The notes beneath the pieces are model-generated. The model was not told where the DNA came from and made no database searches. It worked only from the letters and a program-made list of their open reading frames with translations. From positions 186,001-250,000 of the forward strand of contig NZ_JARHUJ010000009.1 of assembly GCF_029223285.1 (NCBI RefSeq): 64,000 bases of DNA. Reading direction: 5' to 3'. Below are positions 1 through 9,808 of this stretch, piece after piece; position 1 is the stretch's first letter, and each line of letters starts with the position of its first letter. The DNA comes from Paraflavitalea sp. CAU 1676. GTDB taxonomy: Bacteria; Bacteroidota; Bacteroidia; Chitinophagales; Chitinophagaceae. A program made the position numbers and the translations under genes.

Positions 1-530
1 TGTATTATTTCCTGCATAAGGTGGTGCCGGTGGCGGAGGAGTGTGGATTGAAGCTGGCCATTCATCCGGATGATCCTCCTTATTCCATACTTGGATTGCC
101 ACGTATAGTAAGCACCGAAAAGGATGCGCGGGACCTGCTGGCAGCAGCACCGTCACCTGCCAACGGGCTTTGCTTTTGCACTGGTTCTTATGGGGCGCGG
201 GCCGATAATGATGTGCTGCGTATGTTGCAGCAATTCGGCGACCAGGTACATTTTCTGCATTTACGTAATACAAAGCGGGATTCAGCAGGGAATTTTTATG
301 AGGCGGATCACCTGGCCGGCGATACGGATATGTACGAGATCGTGAAGGAAGCATTGAACATCATGCAGCGAAGGGGGGTGTCGATCCCCATGCGCCCCGA
401 CCATGGTCATCAGATGCTCGACGACCTGCATAAGAAAACCTATCCTGGTTATTCGGCCATCGGCCGTTTGCGTGGGTTGGCGGAGTTGCGGGGATTGGAA
501 TTGGGAATCAGTAAGGGTATGGTGGAGTAA
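1..530 (+). CDS. uxuA: Mannonate dehydratase, C-terminal part (gene enters from left edge)
   Basis: This is the 3' end of a D-mannonate dehydratase, which converts D-mannonate to 2-keto-3-deoxygluconate in hexuronate catabolism in the cytoplasm. The reading frame is open from base 3, so the GTG at 21 is not a start. About 175 residues are visible. Recognisable family blocks are IHPDDPP, the [11 protein letters not shown] metal-site region, HLRN, and the terminal [12 protein letters not shown] with its metal-binding His/Asp residues. The last third of a roughly 400-residue enzyme is present and intact to the stop. A strong terminator follows. It fits the uronate-polysaccharide enzymes at 11-18 kb, which would produce its upstream substrates, although it is not in their operon. 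Confidence 0.92.
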   Translation, partial: YYFLHKVVPVAEECGLKLAIHPDDPPYSILGLPRIVSTEKDARDLLAAAPSPANGLCFCTGSYGARADNDVLRMLQQFGDQVHFLHLRNTKRDSAGNFYEADHLAGDTDMYEIVKEALNIMQRRGVSIPMRPDHGHQMLDDLHKKTYPGYSAIGRLRGLAELRGLELGISKGMVE

Positions 531-551
531 TTGGGGCTGGGGGTTAAAAGC

Positions 552-585
552 AAAACGGGTGGCCCACCAGCGGCCCACCCGTTTT
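552..585. terminator. Bidirectional intrinsic terminator
   Basis: An 11-bp perfect inverted repeat (AAAACGGGTGG / CCACCCGTTTT) encloses a short GC-rich loop. It has A and T tracts on either side, so it works in both directions. It lies between the convergent ends of the mannonate dehydratase (+) and the phosphatase (-). Confidence 0.92.
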
Positions 586-588
586 ATT

Positions 589-2070
589 TTATACCAACTG
601 AATGGTTTCTTTGAACACGTTGCCGAACCTGTCGGTTGCTTGTACGGTGATCTTCTTAGCCGCCGCTGATGGTTTGGCAAAGAAGAGGTGGTCAGTCAGG
701 GTAGGCTCCACGAACTTGTGTTTCTTCGGTAGCTGTGGCCCGCCGTGCAATTCAACAGACCAGGGATCAAACTCAACCCTTTGTTCCATGAGTCCCTTTG
801 CCTGGTCATCTTCCCACCATTCGATCTTCCATTTGGGATCCCAGTTCCATACGTTGGCTACCACTTCATCCGGTGCATTGGCCAGTTTACCTTTTTTATA
901 TACGCGTAGCTGATGGTCTTTTTCTTTACCGGTCGATTTGTAATACCATTTGATATCGTCGCCATCTACCTCATACACGCCATAGCCATTGGGTGTTCCG
1001 TCGCTGCAGATGGGGCCTGTCCACCAGGCGCCGCAAACGGTACCATGCACGTGCTCGATCATGTTGTCCTTCTCCCATTTCTCGTTAACGTGGGTGTGGC
1101 CCGACATGATGTGCACTTTATAGGGCTTCAATAATTTGTACAGTTGATTCCTGTTGGCTACTGTGCCGCCGATCGCTTCTTCGGTCAGTTTGTTGCGACG
1201 CTGGTTGCCGGTATCAGTGGGGATGTGGTTGCCTACTACCACGGTAGAGCCGGGCTTCACCAGTGCCAGGTCCTGCGCCAGCCAGCTCAACTGGGCTTCG
1301 GTTAGGTAACCAATGTATTTCTTGGCTGTGCCGATGAAGAATACATTGTCGAGTACAATGTAGTGGACCTTTCCTCTGTTGAAGGAATAGTAAGTGGGGC
1401 CAAACTGTTTCTTGAAGGTCTTTGCCGATACATCATCCGAGCCGCCATCGATGTCCATATCGTGGTTGCCGATCACATTGAAGAAGGGTACACCGCTAAT
1501 GCCTACCGCTTCTTTGTAATCATCGAACAGTTCAAAGTGATCCCACACTAAGTCGCCACATCCGATACCATGAAACAGGCTTCCCTGGGGATAGCTGGCT
1601 ACGAGTTGCTTCAGGTCGGGCGCCGATTCTTTCTTGAGGAGTTCGCCGTCTTTTTCAGAAATGATCTGCGTATCTGCCCATACAACAAACTGGTGTTTGG
1701 TATCATCGGCAGCAAGTTTCTCCAGGGTGAAGTCTGCCTTCACCGAACCTTCTTTGCTGGTAATAGGTTGGTAGAACTGTGCGATGCCTTTCTCGTTGGG
1801 AAATGCATGTCCAGCGGGGATACTGATATAAACAAATTCTGCCGCCGAATGCGCGTTGATGGAATAGTTGCCTTTTTTATCGGTCGTGGTAACGGTGTAC
1901 CCATCGGTTACTGCTACGCCGGCAATGCCATTGCCATTGCTTTGTACGCGGCCTTTAATGACCAGTCCGGTGTTGTAGGAAATTGGTGCAGCATGAGCAA
2001 TAGCAGCAGGTGTAGTGAAAGCAGCGCCTGCGAGTCCGAAGTTTTTCAGGAAGCTTCTTCTGTTGAGCAT
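589..2070 (-). CDS. Tat-exported calcineurin-like metallophosphoesterase
   Basis: This is a secreted or periplasmic phosphoesterase of the calcineurin family, 493 residues. I chose the ATG at 2070 because it places a perfect twin-arginine motif (RRSFLK, residues 4-9) and a hydrophobic stretch ending near AIAHA at the N terminus. Residues 36-115 form a small beta domain seen in this subfamily. The metallophosphatase core follows: D133-x-Q135, GD(172-173), GNHD(201-204), H282 and GHTH(324-327). These are all the expected metal ligands. A C-terminal beta domain completes the protein. It is the last gene on the strand of the sigma/FecR/SusC/SusD unit but is separated from DUF5689 by a hairpin. 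Substrate specificity cannot be read from the sequence; phosphomonoesters, phosphodiesters or nucleotides are all possible. Confidence 0.9.
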   Translation of the reverse strand: MLNRRSFLKNFGLAGAAFTTPAAIAHAAPISYNTGLVIKGRVQSNGNGIAGVAVTDGYTVTTTDKKGNYSINAHSAAEFVYISIPAGHAFPNEKGIAQFYQPITSKEGSVKADFTLEKLAADDTKHQFVVWADTQIISEKDGELLKKESAPDLKQLVASYPQGSLFHGIGCGDLVWDHFELFDDYKEAVGISGVPFFNVIGNHDMDIDGGSDDVSAKTFKKQFGPTYYSFNRGKVHYIVLDNVFFIGTAKKYIGYLTEAQLSWLAQDLALVKPGSTVVVGNHIPTDTGNQRRNKLTEEAIGGTVANRNQLYKLLKPYKVHIMSGHTHVNEKWEKDNMIEHVHGTVCGAWWTGPICSDGTPNGYGVYEVDGDDIKWYYKSTGKEKDHQLRVYKKGKLANAPDEVVANVWNWDPKWKIEWWEDDQAKGLMEQRVEFDPWSVELHGGPQLPKKHKFVEPTLTDHLFFAKPSAAAKKITVQATDRFGNVFKETIQLV

Positions 2071-2099
2071 GATTATCTGGTTGTAGTATGAAATAAATT

Positions 2100-2137
2100 C
2101 CGGCATCCGAAGTAAGTAGCTTTCCTTCGAATGCCGG
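2100..2137 (-). terminator. Intergenic terminator-like hairpin
   Basis: A 13-bp inverted repeat with one mismatch (CCGGCATCCGAAG / CTTCGAATGCCGG) has a 12-nt loop. On the minus strand it is followed by a T-rich stretch. It sits between the DUF5689 gene and the phosphatase, so it may end or attenuate the SusC/SusD transcript before the phosphatase. Confidence 0.72.
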
Positions 2138-2152
2138 AAGATGATGTGTCAA

Positions 2153-3676
2153 TTATTCTTTAATTCTGAAAGAACCCTCGCCCTCGATGTCGGTGAGTAC
2201 CGAAGTTCTCGACAACAATATGGTGGAAGTGGTTCTGGCCTTTGTCCAGCGGCCCAGCTTCAGGTTGTACTCACCACCCAGCAGGTAGAAGTATCCCTGT
2301 CCTGCAGGATAAGGAAGAAACTGTGTATTACTACCCTGCCGGTAGTAAGGTTGCTCTACCTTCGTTATGGGATGCTTAATCCTATACCAATCATTGTTGG
2401 GTATCCTATATCCCTGTGGAGTAGGAGTGGGCGTGTACAAACTGCCGCCGCTTGAGATGAACAGCGCATCTACCGGTTTGGTATTGACTGTTACGGTGGT
2501 ACCATCAAATACGGCTACGCCGCAGGCATTACCGCTGTTGGCCAGCCAACCGCCTGTTTTGGATCCAAATCCTTCACCGTCTTTGGCTACATAGTCGTAA
2601 GCTTTCACCCAGTTGGAAGTGCTGATGCTGGTTGAAGCAGAACCGTTGATCTTTTTACCGGTACCGCCAGCGTAGAAGAAAGTGCCCTTTTTAGCAGTAC
2701 CTGAATTCAGGTTAATCTTATAGGTACGTTGCGTACCCGTTGCCCATCCATTGGCCGGGTAACCGCCGGGAGCAGAAGCTCCGGCATTATTGGTCGTGAC
2801 TACAGAGAATGGTGTTACGGAGAAATCAATATCCTTTGTAGCCATCAACTGCACATACTCATAATTCCCGTCACCACCGTCGGCATCGCTCATGATGCCG
2901 GTTATCACCACAGCGGGGATCTCGATCACCGAACTCAATAAGTCCAGGTCTTTTTTGGTACGCATCCTAAGTTGGGGCACCAGTTTGCTTTCTCCATCCA
3001 ACTTGTTGAAAGGAATAACGTAAAAGTTAGCCAGAACGGGGGCATCCACGCCGGCGATTTCTGATTTTGCTTCCGTATGCAAAGTGATATTGCCATAGCC
3101 GTCATTCACCAGTTTATCGCCCGATAACTTTTCGCCGGGTGAAGGCAGCGGATCGAACCCTCCTTCCACGATGGCCGCCAGGATACACTCGTATTGGTCG
3201 GGGTTGTCCAGTATCCTGTTGGCCTGAACAACCATGGCCAGATAGGGATTGTCTGATGATACTTTTTTAATTGAAGCGGGCTCTACACCTTTTAGTTGCA
3301 ACATGCCATCGACTCTCGACAGCGTCTTGCCTTCAACAGAGATCACTACGGAGTCGCCCGGTTTGTAGCTGGCTGCCTCAGCGCCGATGGGAATGGCAAT
3401 GCCGCGCAATTGGTCCAGGCGGCGTTTGTCTTGCACCACCAGGATCCCTTCGGGCAGGTTGCCACCCGAATGATCCGAAACGACCATACCGGTAATGGTA
3501 GTTGAGCCCAGCATGTTTTCTTTTGTGAGTGTTACATCCTTGCCCCGGTAAATATTCCGCAGGTCGTACAGGGCGATAAATGGACTTATCTCTCCGCCAG
3601 GATAGCTATCCTTTTTGCACCCGCTCATAGCGGCCACCGACAGCAAAAGGGTAGTATATAAAATGATCTTTTTCAT
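2153..3676 (-). CDS. DUF5689 domain surface lipoprotein
   Basis: A 507-residue exported lipoprotein with an MKKIILYTTLLLSVAAMSGC signal and Cys20 as the lipidation site. Residues of about 30-290 match my recollection of DUF5689: a SPFIALYDLRNIYRG opening, TITGMVVSDHSGGN, then beta-rich repeats. This family commonly follows SusC/SusD genes in Bacteroidota. The C-terminal 200 residues are beta-rich, with sequence resembling a choice-of-anchor or jelly-roll module (ANGWATGTQ, WVKAYDYVAKDG). It is the third gene after SusC and SusD, 65 bp after SusD. A role as an extra surface binding protein for the same transporter is inference; no catalytic motif is visible. Confidence 0.82.
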   Translation of the reverse strand: MKKIILYTTLLLSVAAMSGCKKDSYPGGEISPFIALYDLRNIYRGKDVTLTKENMLGSTTITGMVVSDHSGGNLPEGILVVQDKRRLDQLRGIAIPIGAEAASYKPGDSVVISVEGKTLSRVDGMLQLKGVEPASIKKVSSDNPYLAMVVQANRILDNPDQYECILAAIVEGGFDPLPSPGEKLSGDKLVNDGYGNITLHTEAKSEIAGVDAPVLANFYVIPFNKLDGESKLVPQLRMRTKKDLDLLSSVIEIPAVVITGIMSDADGGDGNYEYVQLMATKDIDFSVTPFSVVTTNNAGASAPGGYPANGWATGTQRTYKINLNSGTAKKGTFFYAGGTGKKINGSASTSISTSNWVKAYDYVAKDGEGFGSKTGGWLANSGNACGVAVFDGTTVTVNTKPVDALFISSGGSLYTPTPTPQGYRIPNNDWYRIKHPITKVEQPYYRQGSNTQFLPYPAGQGYFYLLGGEYNLKLGRWTKARTTSTILLSRTSVLTDIEGEGSFRIKE

Positions 3677-3741
3677 TTTTGTGTTTTATTACAGACTACA
3701 AAACTTAATATCAATAATCGTTACAATGTTGCGGCTCTTTC

Positions 3742-5295
3742 CTAAGGTTTCTGCCACCATACCTGGGTGGAGATAAGGTCCTGGCCCTGGGCTTCGACCG
3801 CCTTCTTGTAATTGGTGGGGTTTGTCGACTGCACCGACACGGGATAGGTCATCCGGGCAGGCATCACACCACCGTTCCTCAATCCTGGTCCCTTGGGCAG
3901 GTTCGGGTGGCCGGTGCGGCGATACTCAAACCATTGCTGCATATCGCAAAGGAATAAGGCATAATATTTTTGCAAGTGGATCTGTTCCATTTTTTCTTCT
4001 GCAGTGCCGGCTTCGTTGAAATCGATATCGGCCGCAGTCAGGTAATCCGTGATATTATAGATCTTGGTAGAGGTATCGGGCCAGTTCGGCAGCCACAGGC
4101 GAATGCTGTGCAAGGCACCACTGTCGTAATAGTTCTTGGCCGATCCGCTCACCCAACCCTTTACTACCGCTTCGGCACACATAAAATCAACTTCTGCAAG
4201 GTTGAGTATCTGACCGGTCAACGGGTCGTTCATTAGGGTGGGACCTGTATTTGTGTTATTGGTGATGGAATAGAACGAAGCTTTCTTGCTGGTGTATTGG
4301 CCGGGAGTATAGCCGCTGGGTATGCCTACGAAAGCGCCGCTGGCGGGTGCAATGGCCCAACGGTTGGTCTTGGTAGGGGTGCCGGTACCATACGTTGGAA
4401 TGTTGATGCGCGGATCGTTCCAGGCAGTCAGGTTGTCGATGAAGAAGCTCGCCATAGAAGGAGCCCTGAAGTCCTGCTCACGCACTGTCATGAGCGGAGA
4501 AACATAAGGACCTACACCTGTCCAGCGCAGGATCGCAGATTCTTCGTTCCGGGAGATCTTGGGGTAAGTAGATGCTTTGGTTTCTATGATCTCTTTGATC
4601 TTGGCAATGCACTGATCAGCAACTTCTGCTTTGCCCGATAGGCGGATCAATAAACGCAGGTACAGCGAATTGCCGAAACGGCGCCATTTTGTAACATCGC
4701 CATTGTAAACAGGATCGCTCGATCCTACGATGGCCGGTCCGCCATTCAGCAAAGTGTTGGCTTCCTCTAGTTTCTTGAAGATATCCAGGTAGATATCTTT
4801 CTGGCTGTCGAATGTTGGTTCGTAGTTGGCCGAATCCTTTGCCTGGTTGGAATAGAAATAAGGCACATTGCCATAGGTATCAGTCAGCAGCGAGTAAACC
4901 CATGATTGCATGATCAGCGCAATACCCTGGTATGATTTATTCAGTGTTGGGGTATCCTTTGCGATCCTTAACATGTCCTTGATATTGGTCATTTCCAGGA
5001 ACCATCCATTGTATAAATAATCGGCCCAGGTAGAGCGATAGTCATAGCGAAATACCTTCCCTTCACCATCGCCCATGTCGACCGTTACCTGCATCAGCTC
5101 ATTGTTGAAATTGCGGTTTCGGAGCTGGTTATAACCCATAATGCCTACCAGCGCAGGCGCCATCAATTGGTGAGGTTTGGCAGACGGTGTGCTATTGGGG
5201 TCCGAATTCACCTCTGTAAAATCCTTGGTGCAGGCAGAGAGTACCAAACCAAGTAATACAATTCCTATAATTATTTTATTGAAGTTCGTTTTCAT
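3742..5295 (-). CDS. SusD/RagB-family lipoprotein (SusD-like_2 type)
   Basis: Surface lipoprotein of about 517 residues that would act as the substrate-capturing lid of the SusC transporter encoded just upstream. The ATG at 5295 gives a lipoprotein signal ending LVLSAC; a longer reading frame would need a TTG start. The sequence has the helical-repeat character of the SusD-like_2 branch: TEVNSDPNS after the lipidated Cys, MQSWVYSLLTDTYGNVPY in the middle, and AEVDFMCAEAVVKGW plus a C-terminal QKYYALFLCDMQQWFEYRRTG block. It starts 12 bp after the SusC stop, so the pair is co-transcribed. The ligand is unknown. Confidence 0.93.
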   Translation of the reverse strand: MKTNFNKIIIGIVLLGLVLSACTKDFTEVNSDPNSTPSAKPHQLMAPALVGIMGYNQLRNRNFNNELMQVTVDMGDGEGKVFRYDYRSTWADYLYNGWFLEMTNIKDMLRIAKDTPTLNKSYQGIALIMQSWVYSLLTDTYGNVPYFYSNQAKDSANYEPTFDSQKDIYLDIFKKLEEANTLLNGGPAIVGSSDPVYNGDVTKWRRFGNSLYLRLLIRLSGKAEVADQCIAKIKEIIETKASTYPKISRNEESAILRWTGVGPYVSPLMTVREQDFRAPSMASFFIDNLTAWNDPRINIPTYGTGTPTKTNRWAIAPASGAFVGIPSGYTPGQYTSKKASFYSITNNTNTGPTLMNDPLTGQILNLAEVDFMCAEAVVKGWVSGSAKNYYDSGALHSIRLWLPNWPDTSTKIYNITDYLTAADIDFNEAGTAEEKMEQIHLQKYYALFLCDMQQWFEYRRTGHPNLPKGPGLRNGGVMPARMTYPVSVQSTNPTNYKKAVEAQGQDLISTQVWWQKP

Positions 5296-5307
5296 GTTTC
5301 TCAATAA

Positions 5308-8300
5308 TTAAAATCCAACAACAAGGTTTACTCCAAAAGAACGGGTAGAAGGGAACTGGGCGATCTCAAAGCCCTGAACAATGTCCGAGCCCTGCAGGGT
5401 TCCAAATTCGGGGTCAAACATGGGCCAGTCGCTCCAGATGAACAGGTTACGGCCATATACACCGATCGTGGCTTTCTGCATGCCCAGTTTCTTTGCGAGG
5501 GAGGGCTTCAGCGTATAATCCAGTCTTGCTTCCCGGAACTTGATGTAATCAGTACGGAAAGTGCTGCCTTCAGCATTGTCCACACCAAAGTGAGAACGGT
5601 AATACTCGTCGATGTCCATCGAGATCACATCGTTCTTCCTGTATTTGCCATCAGTGCCTTGGATCACACCGTTACCGATGATGCCGGCATAACGGCCTGG
5701 TAAGGTTTTGGTGAGTTTGCCTTGTTCTGCAAGTTTATAATGCATGAGGGAGTGTGCTACCGCGCCGTATTGGGCGTCGAACAGGAACCCAAGATGAAAT
5801 TGCTGGAAGGTGAAATCGTTGGTAAAGCCAACCTTCCATTTAGGGATCGTATTTCCGAGGTATTGTACATCCTGAGAGATCAGGGCCACGCCGGTAGAGG
5901 CGTCGTACACAATCTGGCCGTCGGGGGAGCGTACATAGCCGCGACCATACAGGTCACCCATGCTGCCGCCTACTTTGGCAACGATCTGTCCACCACCTAC
6001 AGGGCCGGTTTGCAATACGATCGAACTATCGGGTAATTCCTTAACGGTGTTCTCGTTCGCTGAGAAAACGATATTGGTGCTCCATTTGAAACCACTCTTG
6101 GTGACAACAGGCGTACCATTCAGGGCTACTTCCACACCGCGGTTGGCAACCTTACCCACGTTGATGATAGCAGTTGCATAACCCGAAGAGCGGTCCAGCT
6201 GCCGGTACAGGATCTGGTCTTTGGTAAAGCCGGAATATACCGCTACATCCACACCCAGCCTGTCTTTGAACATCTTCATAGCAACACCACCTTCGTAGGT
6301 AATGGTGCGCAGGGGCCTCAGGTCAGGGTTGTTGAGTGAAGTGCTGTTTTCTAATCCTCCATTGTATAAGCTACCGGCAGAGGGATAGTTGAGAGAAGTA
6401 CGGTAAGGGATCGTTTGTCCGCTACCTACATTCGAAGCCGAGAAGCGGAGCTTCAGGAAGTTGATATCCTTCGGTAACTTGAAAGCTTGCGAAGCTACGA
6501 AACTGACGTTGGCAGAGGGGTAGAAGAAACCTGCATTGGTCGTGCGTTTGGGAGTGGCCAGCGCACTGTTCCAGTCCTGTCGGCCGGTGATATCGAGGTA
6601 GAGGTAGTCACGGAAAGATGTTGTAAATACGCCGTAGAAACTGTTGATCCACAATTTCGTCTTGTAAGGCAGCGTCACGAGCGGGCCAGCTGCATTGGCA
6701 AATGAATATACGCCTGGATTGGTGAGCGAGTCGGCGCGTGTTTCGTCGCGGTTATAGTTGTTGCGCAGTGCACTGCCACCACCGGTGATGGAGAAATCAA
6801 AATCGGAATTGATACGCTTGCTGTACTTCAGCAACCAGTCGGAACTGGCTTCGAGGGTGAAAATATTCTGCGTGCGATAACTACCGTAAGGGAATTTGGA
6901 ACCCGCATCATAAGGACGTTCTTGCGCACGCTGGTCGTAACCTAGGTCCATCGACGTGCGTAACATCAGGCTCAGCTCTTTAGTGAAATTGTAAGTAGCC
7001 TGCACGTTGCCGGTTACGCCATGGCGATTGGTTCTGTTGATGAACTCATTCACTACAGCATACGGGTTTTCCGGGAAACTACTGTAGGGGTAGAAGATTT
7101 TGGTATTGTTTTGACCTTTCACCCAATAGTTCTTCAGCCAGTCAATGTCGGCATTGGGTTGCCAGAATATGTACCAGTACATGATCGACTGGTTGCCATA
7201 TCCACTGCCGGGCAGGTTATCACTCCATTTATTAGTGTAGTTGATCCTGGAGCTGATCTGAAGGCGGTCGTTGATCTTGGAGTTGACCGACAAAGAAATC
7301 GTATTGCGCTTATATCCCGTATTGGGGATGATCCATTTGTTGGTTACGTTGGTTACGGAGAAACGCGCAGTAGTCTTATCGGTACCACCATCTACGCTGA
7401 TCGTATTGGTAATGGTACTACCTACATCGAAGAACTCGCGGATCTTGTTCTTATAAGGAACCCAGGGGGTAGCGACGGTATCGCGCCCCTGCAAGCCATT
7501 GTTGTATTGATAGAACATCTGGCCGTCGAAGCGGGGGCCATAAGCGGAGCTCGAAGTTGAGTTGGCAGATTTGCCATAATCATAATCAGCCTGCCCATCG
7601 AGGCCGATACCATATTCGAATTGCAAGTCGGGCCAGCGGTTCACCTGTTCCCAGTTAACATTCGAGTTGAGGGTAACGCCCCATCCTTTTTTCTTGCTGT
7701 TACCGGCCTTGGTGGTAATGATGATGGCGCCGTTGGCGGCATCCTGTCCATACAGGGCTGCCGCACCGGGGCCTTTCAATACGGTTACGGATTCAATATC
7801 TTCGGGGTTGATGTCGTTGAGGCTGGTGCCATAGTCGGCAGGCATGTTTTCGCTGCTGGTGCCGTAGGCTGATTCTCCGCCGACACCGGTACGAACGCCG
7901 CCGCTGCGATTGATCACCACACCATCTACCACAATGAGGGCTTCGTTGTTACCGGTCAGGTTGTTCTCTCCACGCAAAATGATCTTGTTTGAACCGGCGG
8001 GACCGCCGTTTGAACGAACGAGATTCAAGCCCGCCACTTTACCAGAAAGGGCATCGGTCCAGTTGCCGCTCATTGCATCGGTGAGTTGTTTGCCTTCTAT
8101 AGTTGTAGTGGCGTAACCCAATGCTCTTTCAGCACGTTTGATGCCGAGGGCTGTTACTACCACGTTTTGCATTTGTTGCTCGTCTTTGGTCAGATCGATC
8201 TTCAGGCTTTGCTGCTCAGACGCAGAAAATTTCCTCCTGGCGGGCAAGTAGCCGACAGCCGAAATCTCAACGGTACCCTCCAGTAAAGGAAGCTTTTTGC

Positions 8301-8766
8301 TGAATGATCCGTTCTCGTCTGCCACGGCGATCACAGTTGGCGTACCGTTTTGCTTGATGATCACGGTAGCGCTGGGTACCGCATTGTCACCTTCACGAAT
8401 AAGGCCACGCAAGGTCATGGTAGCCTGGGTACGGGGCGTTTCGTCCTTGCGGATGATCCAGCTATCGCCATTGACGATCGCTTTGAAATGCCCCGGGGCC
8501 AGTACCTTGTTTAGAAGTTCGCCGATAGAAGCTGCTTCAAAGCTGGCTGCCGGTACCTTTACGGCCGAAAGCTCTTCATTCGCATAAGCCAGCCGAACTT
8601 TAAACTGCTTGCCAAAGTCTTCCGCGATCCGGGCCAGGTTATTGGCCGCGTGCCGGAAATGCAGCCCGGCTGTTTGCGCCTGAGCATGCAACATGCCTGC
8701 TGTTAAAAGCAGCACAAGTAGATAGAATGGTGTTCTGCGTTTTACGTTTTCCATTTTTTTGTACAT
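5308..8766 (-). CDS. SusC/RagA TonB-dependent transporter with STN signalling domain
   Basis: Outer-membrane TonB-dependent receptor of 1152 residues. Order of parts: signal peptide (ending around HAQAQ), STN secretin/TonB N-terminal domain (about 32-110, the part that contacts FecR), a carboxypeptidase-regulatory-like beta domain (about 118-195), plug domain with VVVTALGIKRAERALGYA and VLKGPGAAALYGQDAANGAIIITTK (about 200-360), then a large beta barrel ending in VVGF. An alternative ATG at 8754 has a better A-rich context and starts the same signal peptide. The STN domain, with the upstream FecR and sigma genes, indicates trans-envelope transcriptional autoregulation by substrate. Confidence 0.96.
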   Translation of the reverse strand: MYKKMENVKRRTPFYLLVLLLTAGMLHAQAQTAGLHFRHAANNLARIAEDFGKQFKVRLAYANEELSAVKVPAASFEAASIGELLNKVLAPGHFKAIVNGDSWIIRKDETPRTQATMTLRGLIREGDNAVPSATVIIKQNGTPTVIAVADENGSFSKKLPLLEGTVEISAVGYLPARRKFSASEQQSLKIDLTKDEQQMQNVVVTALGIKRAERALGYATTTIEGKQLTDAMSGNWTDALSGKVAGLNLVRSNGGPAGSNKIILRGENNLTGNNEALIVVDGVVINRSGGVRTGVGGESAYGTSSENMPADYGTSLNDINPEDIESVTVLKGPGAAALYGQDAANGAIIITTKAGNSKKKGWGVTLNSNVNWEQVNRWPDLQFEYGIGLDGQADYDYGKSANSTSSSAYGPRFDGQMFYQYNNGLQGRDTVATPWVPYKNKIREFFDVGSTITNTISVDGGTDKTTARFSVTNVTNKWIIPNTGYKRNTISLSVNSKINDRLQISSRINYTNKWSDNLPGSGYGNQSIMYWYIFWQPNADIDWLKNYWVKGQNNTKIFYPYSSFPENPYAVVNEFINRTNRHGVTGNVQATYNFTKELSLMLRTSMDLGYDQRAQERPYDAGSKFPYGSYRTQNIFTLEASSDWLLKYSKRINSDFDFSITGGGSALRNNYNRDETRADSLTNPGVYSFANAAGPLVTLPYKTKLWINSFYGVFTTSFRDYLYLDITGRQDWNSALATPKRTTNAGFFYPSANVSFVASQAFKLPKDINFLKLRFSASNVGSGQTIPYRTSLNYPSAGSLYNGGLENSTSLNNPDLRPLRTITYEGGVAMKMFKDRLGVDVAVYSGFTKDQILYRQLDRSSGYATAIINVGKVANRGVEVALNGTPVVTKSGFKWSTNIVFSANENTVKELPDSSIVLQTGPVGGGQIVAKVGGSMGDLYGRGYVRSPDGQIVYDASTGVALISQDVQYLGNTIPKWKVGFTNDFTFQQFHLGFLFDAQYGAVAHSLMHYKLAEQGKLTKTLPGRYAGIIGNGVIQGTDGKYRKNDVISMDIDEYYRSHFGVDNAEGSTFRTDYIKFREARLDYTLKPSLAKKLGMQKATIGVYGRNLFIWSDWPMFDPEFGTLQGSDIVQGFEIAQFPSTRSFGVNLVVGF

Positions 8767-8847
8767 TACAGTAAGGACAATAAGTTAGCTATCCGCTCCA
8801 CCAGCCGTGGATGCAGCGTCATTGTGATTGGTTGTTTCTATGATATG

Positions 8848-9690
8848 TTAGTGGATATTAAATCCCGTCAGTGCATTCAACACCTTTAGGTTGTCATTTA
8901 GAGGTACTGTCAAGTTCCAGGTCAAACTTATTTTCATCTTCGGGTCTATATGATTGGTCGATAGTTTCACGCCATAATACGATTCAATACAACGAATTAA
9001 GGTTTCAAGGGAGATGTCGTAGAGCCTGATTTCGGACCGCGTCCACCAGTCTGCAACAAGCGGATCGATCATGGCAACCTTGCCGGTTCTGCCCCCGCTT
9101 GTTTGTACCTGCATGCCTGTTGTTACCAATAGTTGGCCGCTGTTATTCTTCAACGATACCTTACCCTCCTTGACAGTTAAACGGATGTCCTGGGAGTCGA
9201 TCTTGTTGATCGTGAATTGAGTACCCAGCACTGTTACAGAATGCTTGTTCACCGAAATAGAAAATTGGTGCAAACTGTCTTTAGCGATATTGAAGAAAAC
9301 CGTTCCCCTTGTGAGTTCAGTGTTGCGGGCCATCCTGAAATCGGGATGAATGCGAACCGTGGAACGGGGCGCCAGCCAAAGTACAGAGCCATCTTGCAGG
9401 GTCACCTGGCGGGCACTGTCGTTTGAATGCAATTCTGTCCAGGCTTCCTGTACCGGCTCCTGCTGCGACCACGGCATTTTAAAGAATACGGCTACCAGGA
9501 TGGCAGCGGCGGCACTTAGCCCTATATAAAATAGTTGCTTTTTCTGTTGCCGGCTGCGAGCCAGTTTTTGATGGATATTGTGACGCAGGAGCTCCTTGTG
9601 GGCTGGGTCCAAAGCATCTGGCTGTTCCCATGCCTGCTGCCATTGCTGATCGTCTGAAGGTGTTTTGTTTCGTCTTGATTTACGGGGCAT
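8848..9690 (-). CDS. FecR-family anti-sigma factor
   Basis: Inner-membrane sigma regulator of about 280 residues. The ATG at 9690 is chosen because the longer frame needs a TTG. Order of parts: a short cytoplasmic region with QWQQAWEQPD, one membrane helix at about 54-73 (LFYIGLSAAAAILVAVFF), then the periplasmic FecR domain (about 95-195, with VTLQDGSVLWLAPRSTVR, TELTRGTVFFNIA and VTVLGTQFTI), and a C-terminal DUF4974-like domain that would bind the SusC STN domain. It lies 81 bp before SusC and 118 bp after the sigma gene. It should hold the neighbouring sigma factor inactive until SusC reports ligand. Confidence 0.94.
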   Translation of the reverse strand: MPRKSRRNKTPSDDQQWQQAWEQPDALDPAHKELLRHNIHQKLARSRQQKKQLFYIGLSAAAAILVAVFFKMPWSQQEPVQEAWTELHSNDSARQVTLQDGSVLWLAPRSTVRIHPDFRMARNTELTRGTVFFNIAKDSLHQFSISVNKHSVTVLGTQFTINKIDSQDIRLTVKEGKVSLKNNSGQLLVTTGMQVQTSGGRTGKVAMIDPLVADWWTRSEIRLYDISLETLIRCIESYYGVKLSTNHIDPKMKISLTWNLTVPLNDNLKVLNALTGFNIH

Positions 9691-9808
9691 GAAAACGTCT
9701 TTGATCAATAGACGCTCGATGTTAAAATCTGGTACTATACCTTTTGGGAGAAATTCGTGGAGTTAACGATTTGGTCATATTGGAAAGGTTATGGAGGATG
9801 CTGTAAGA

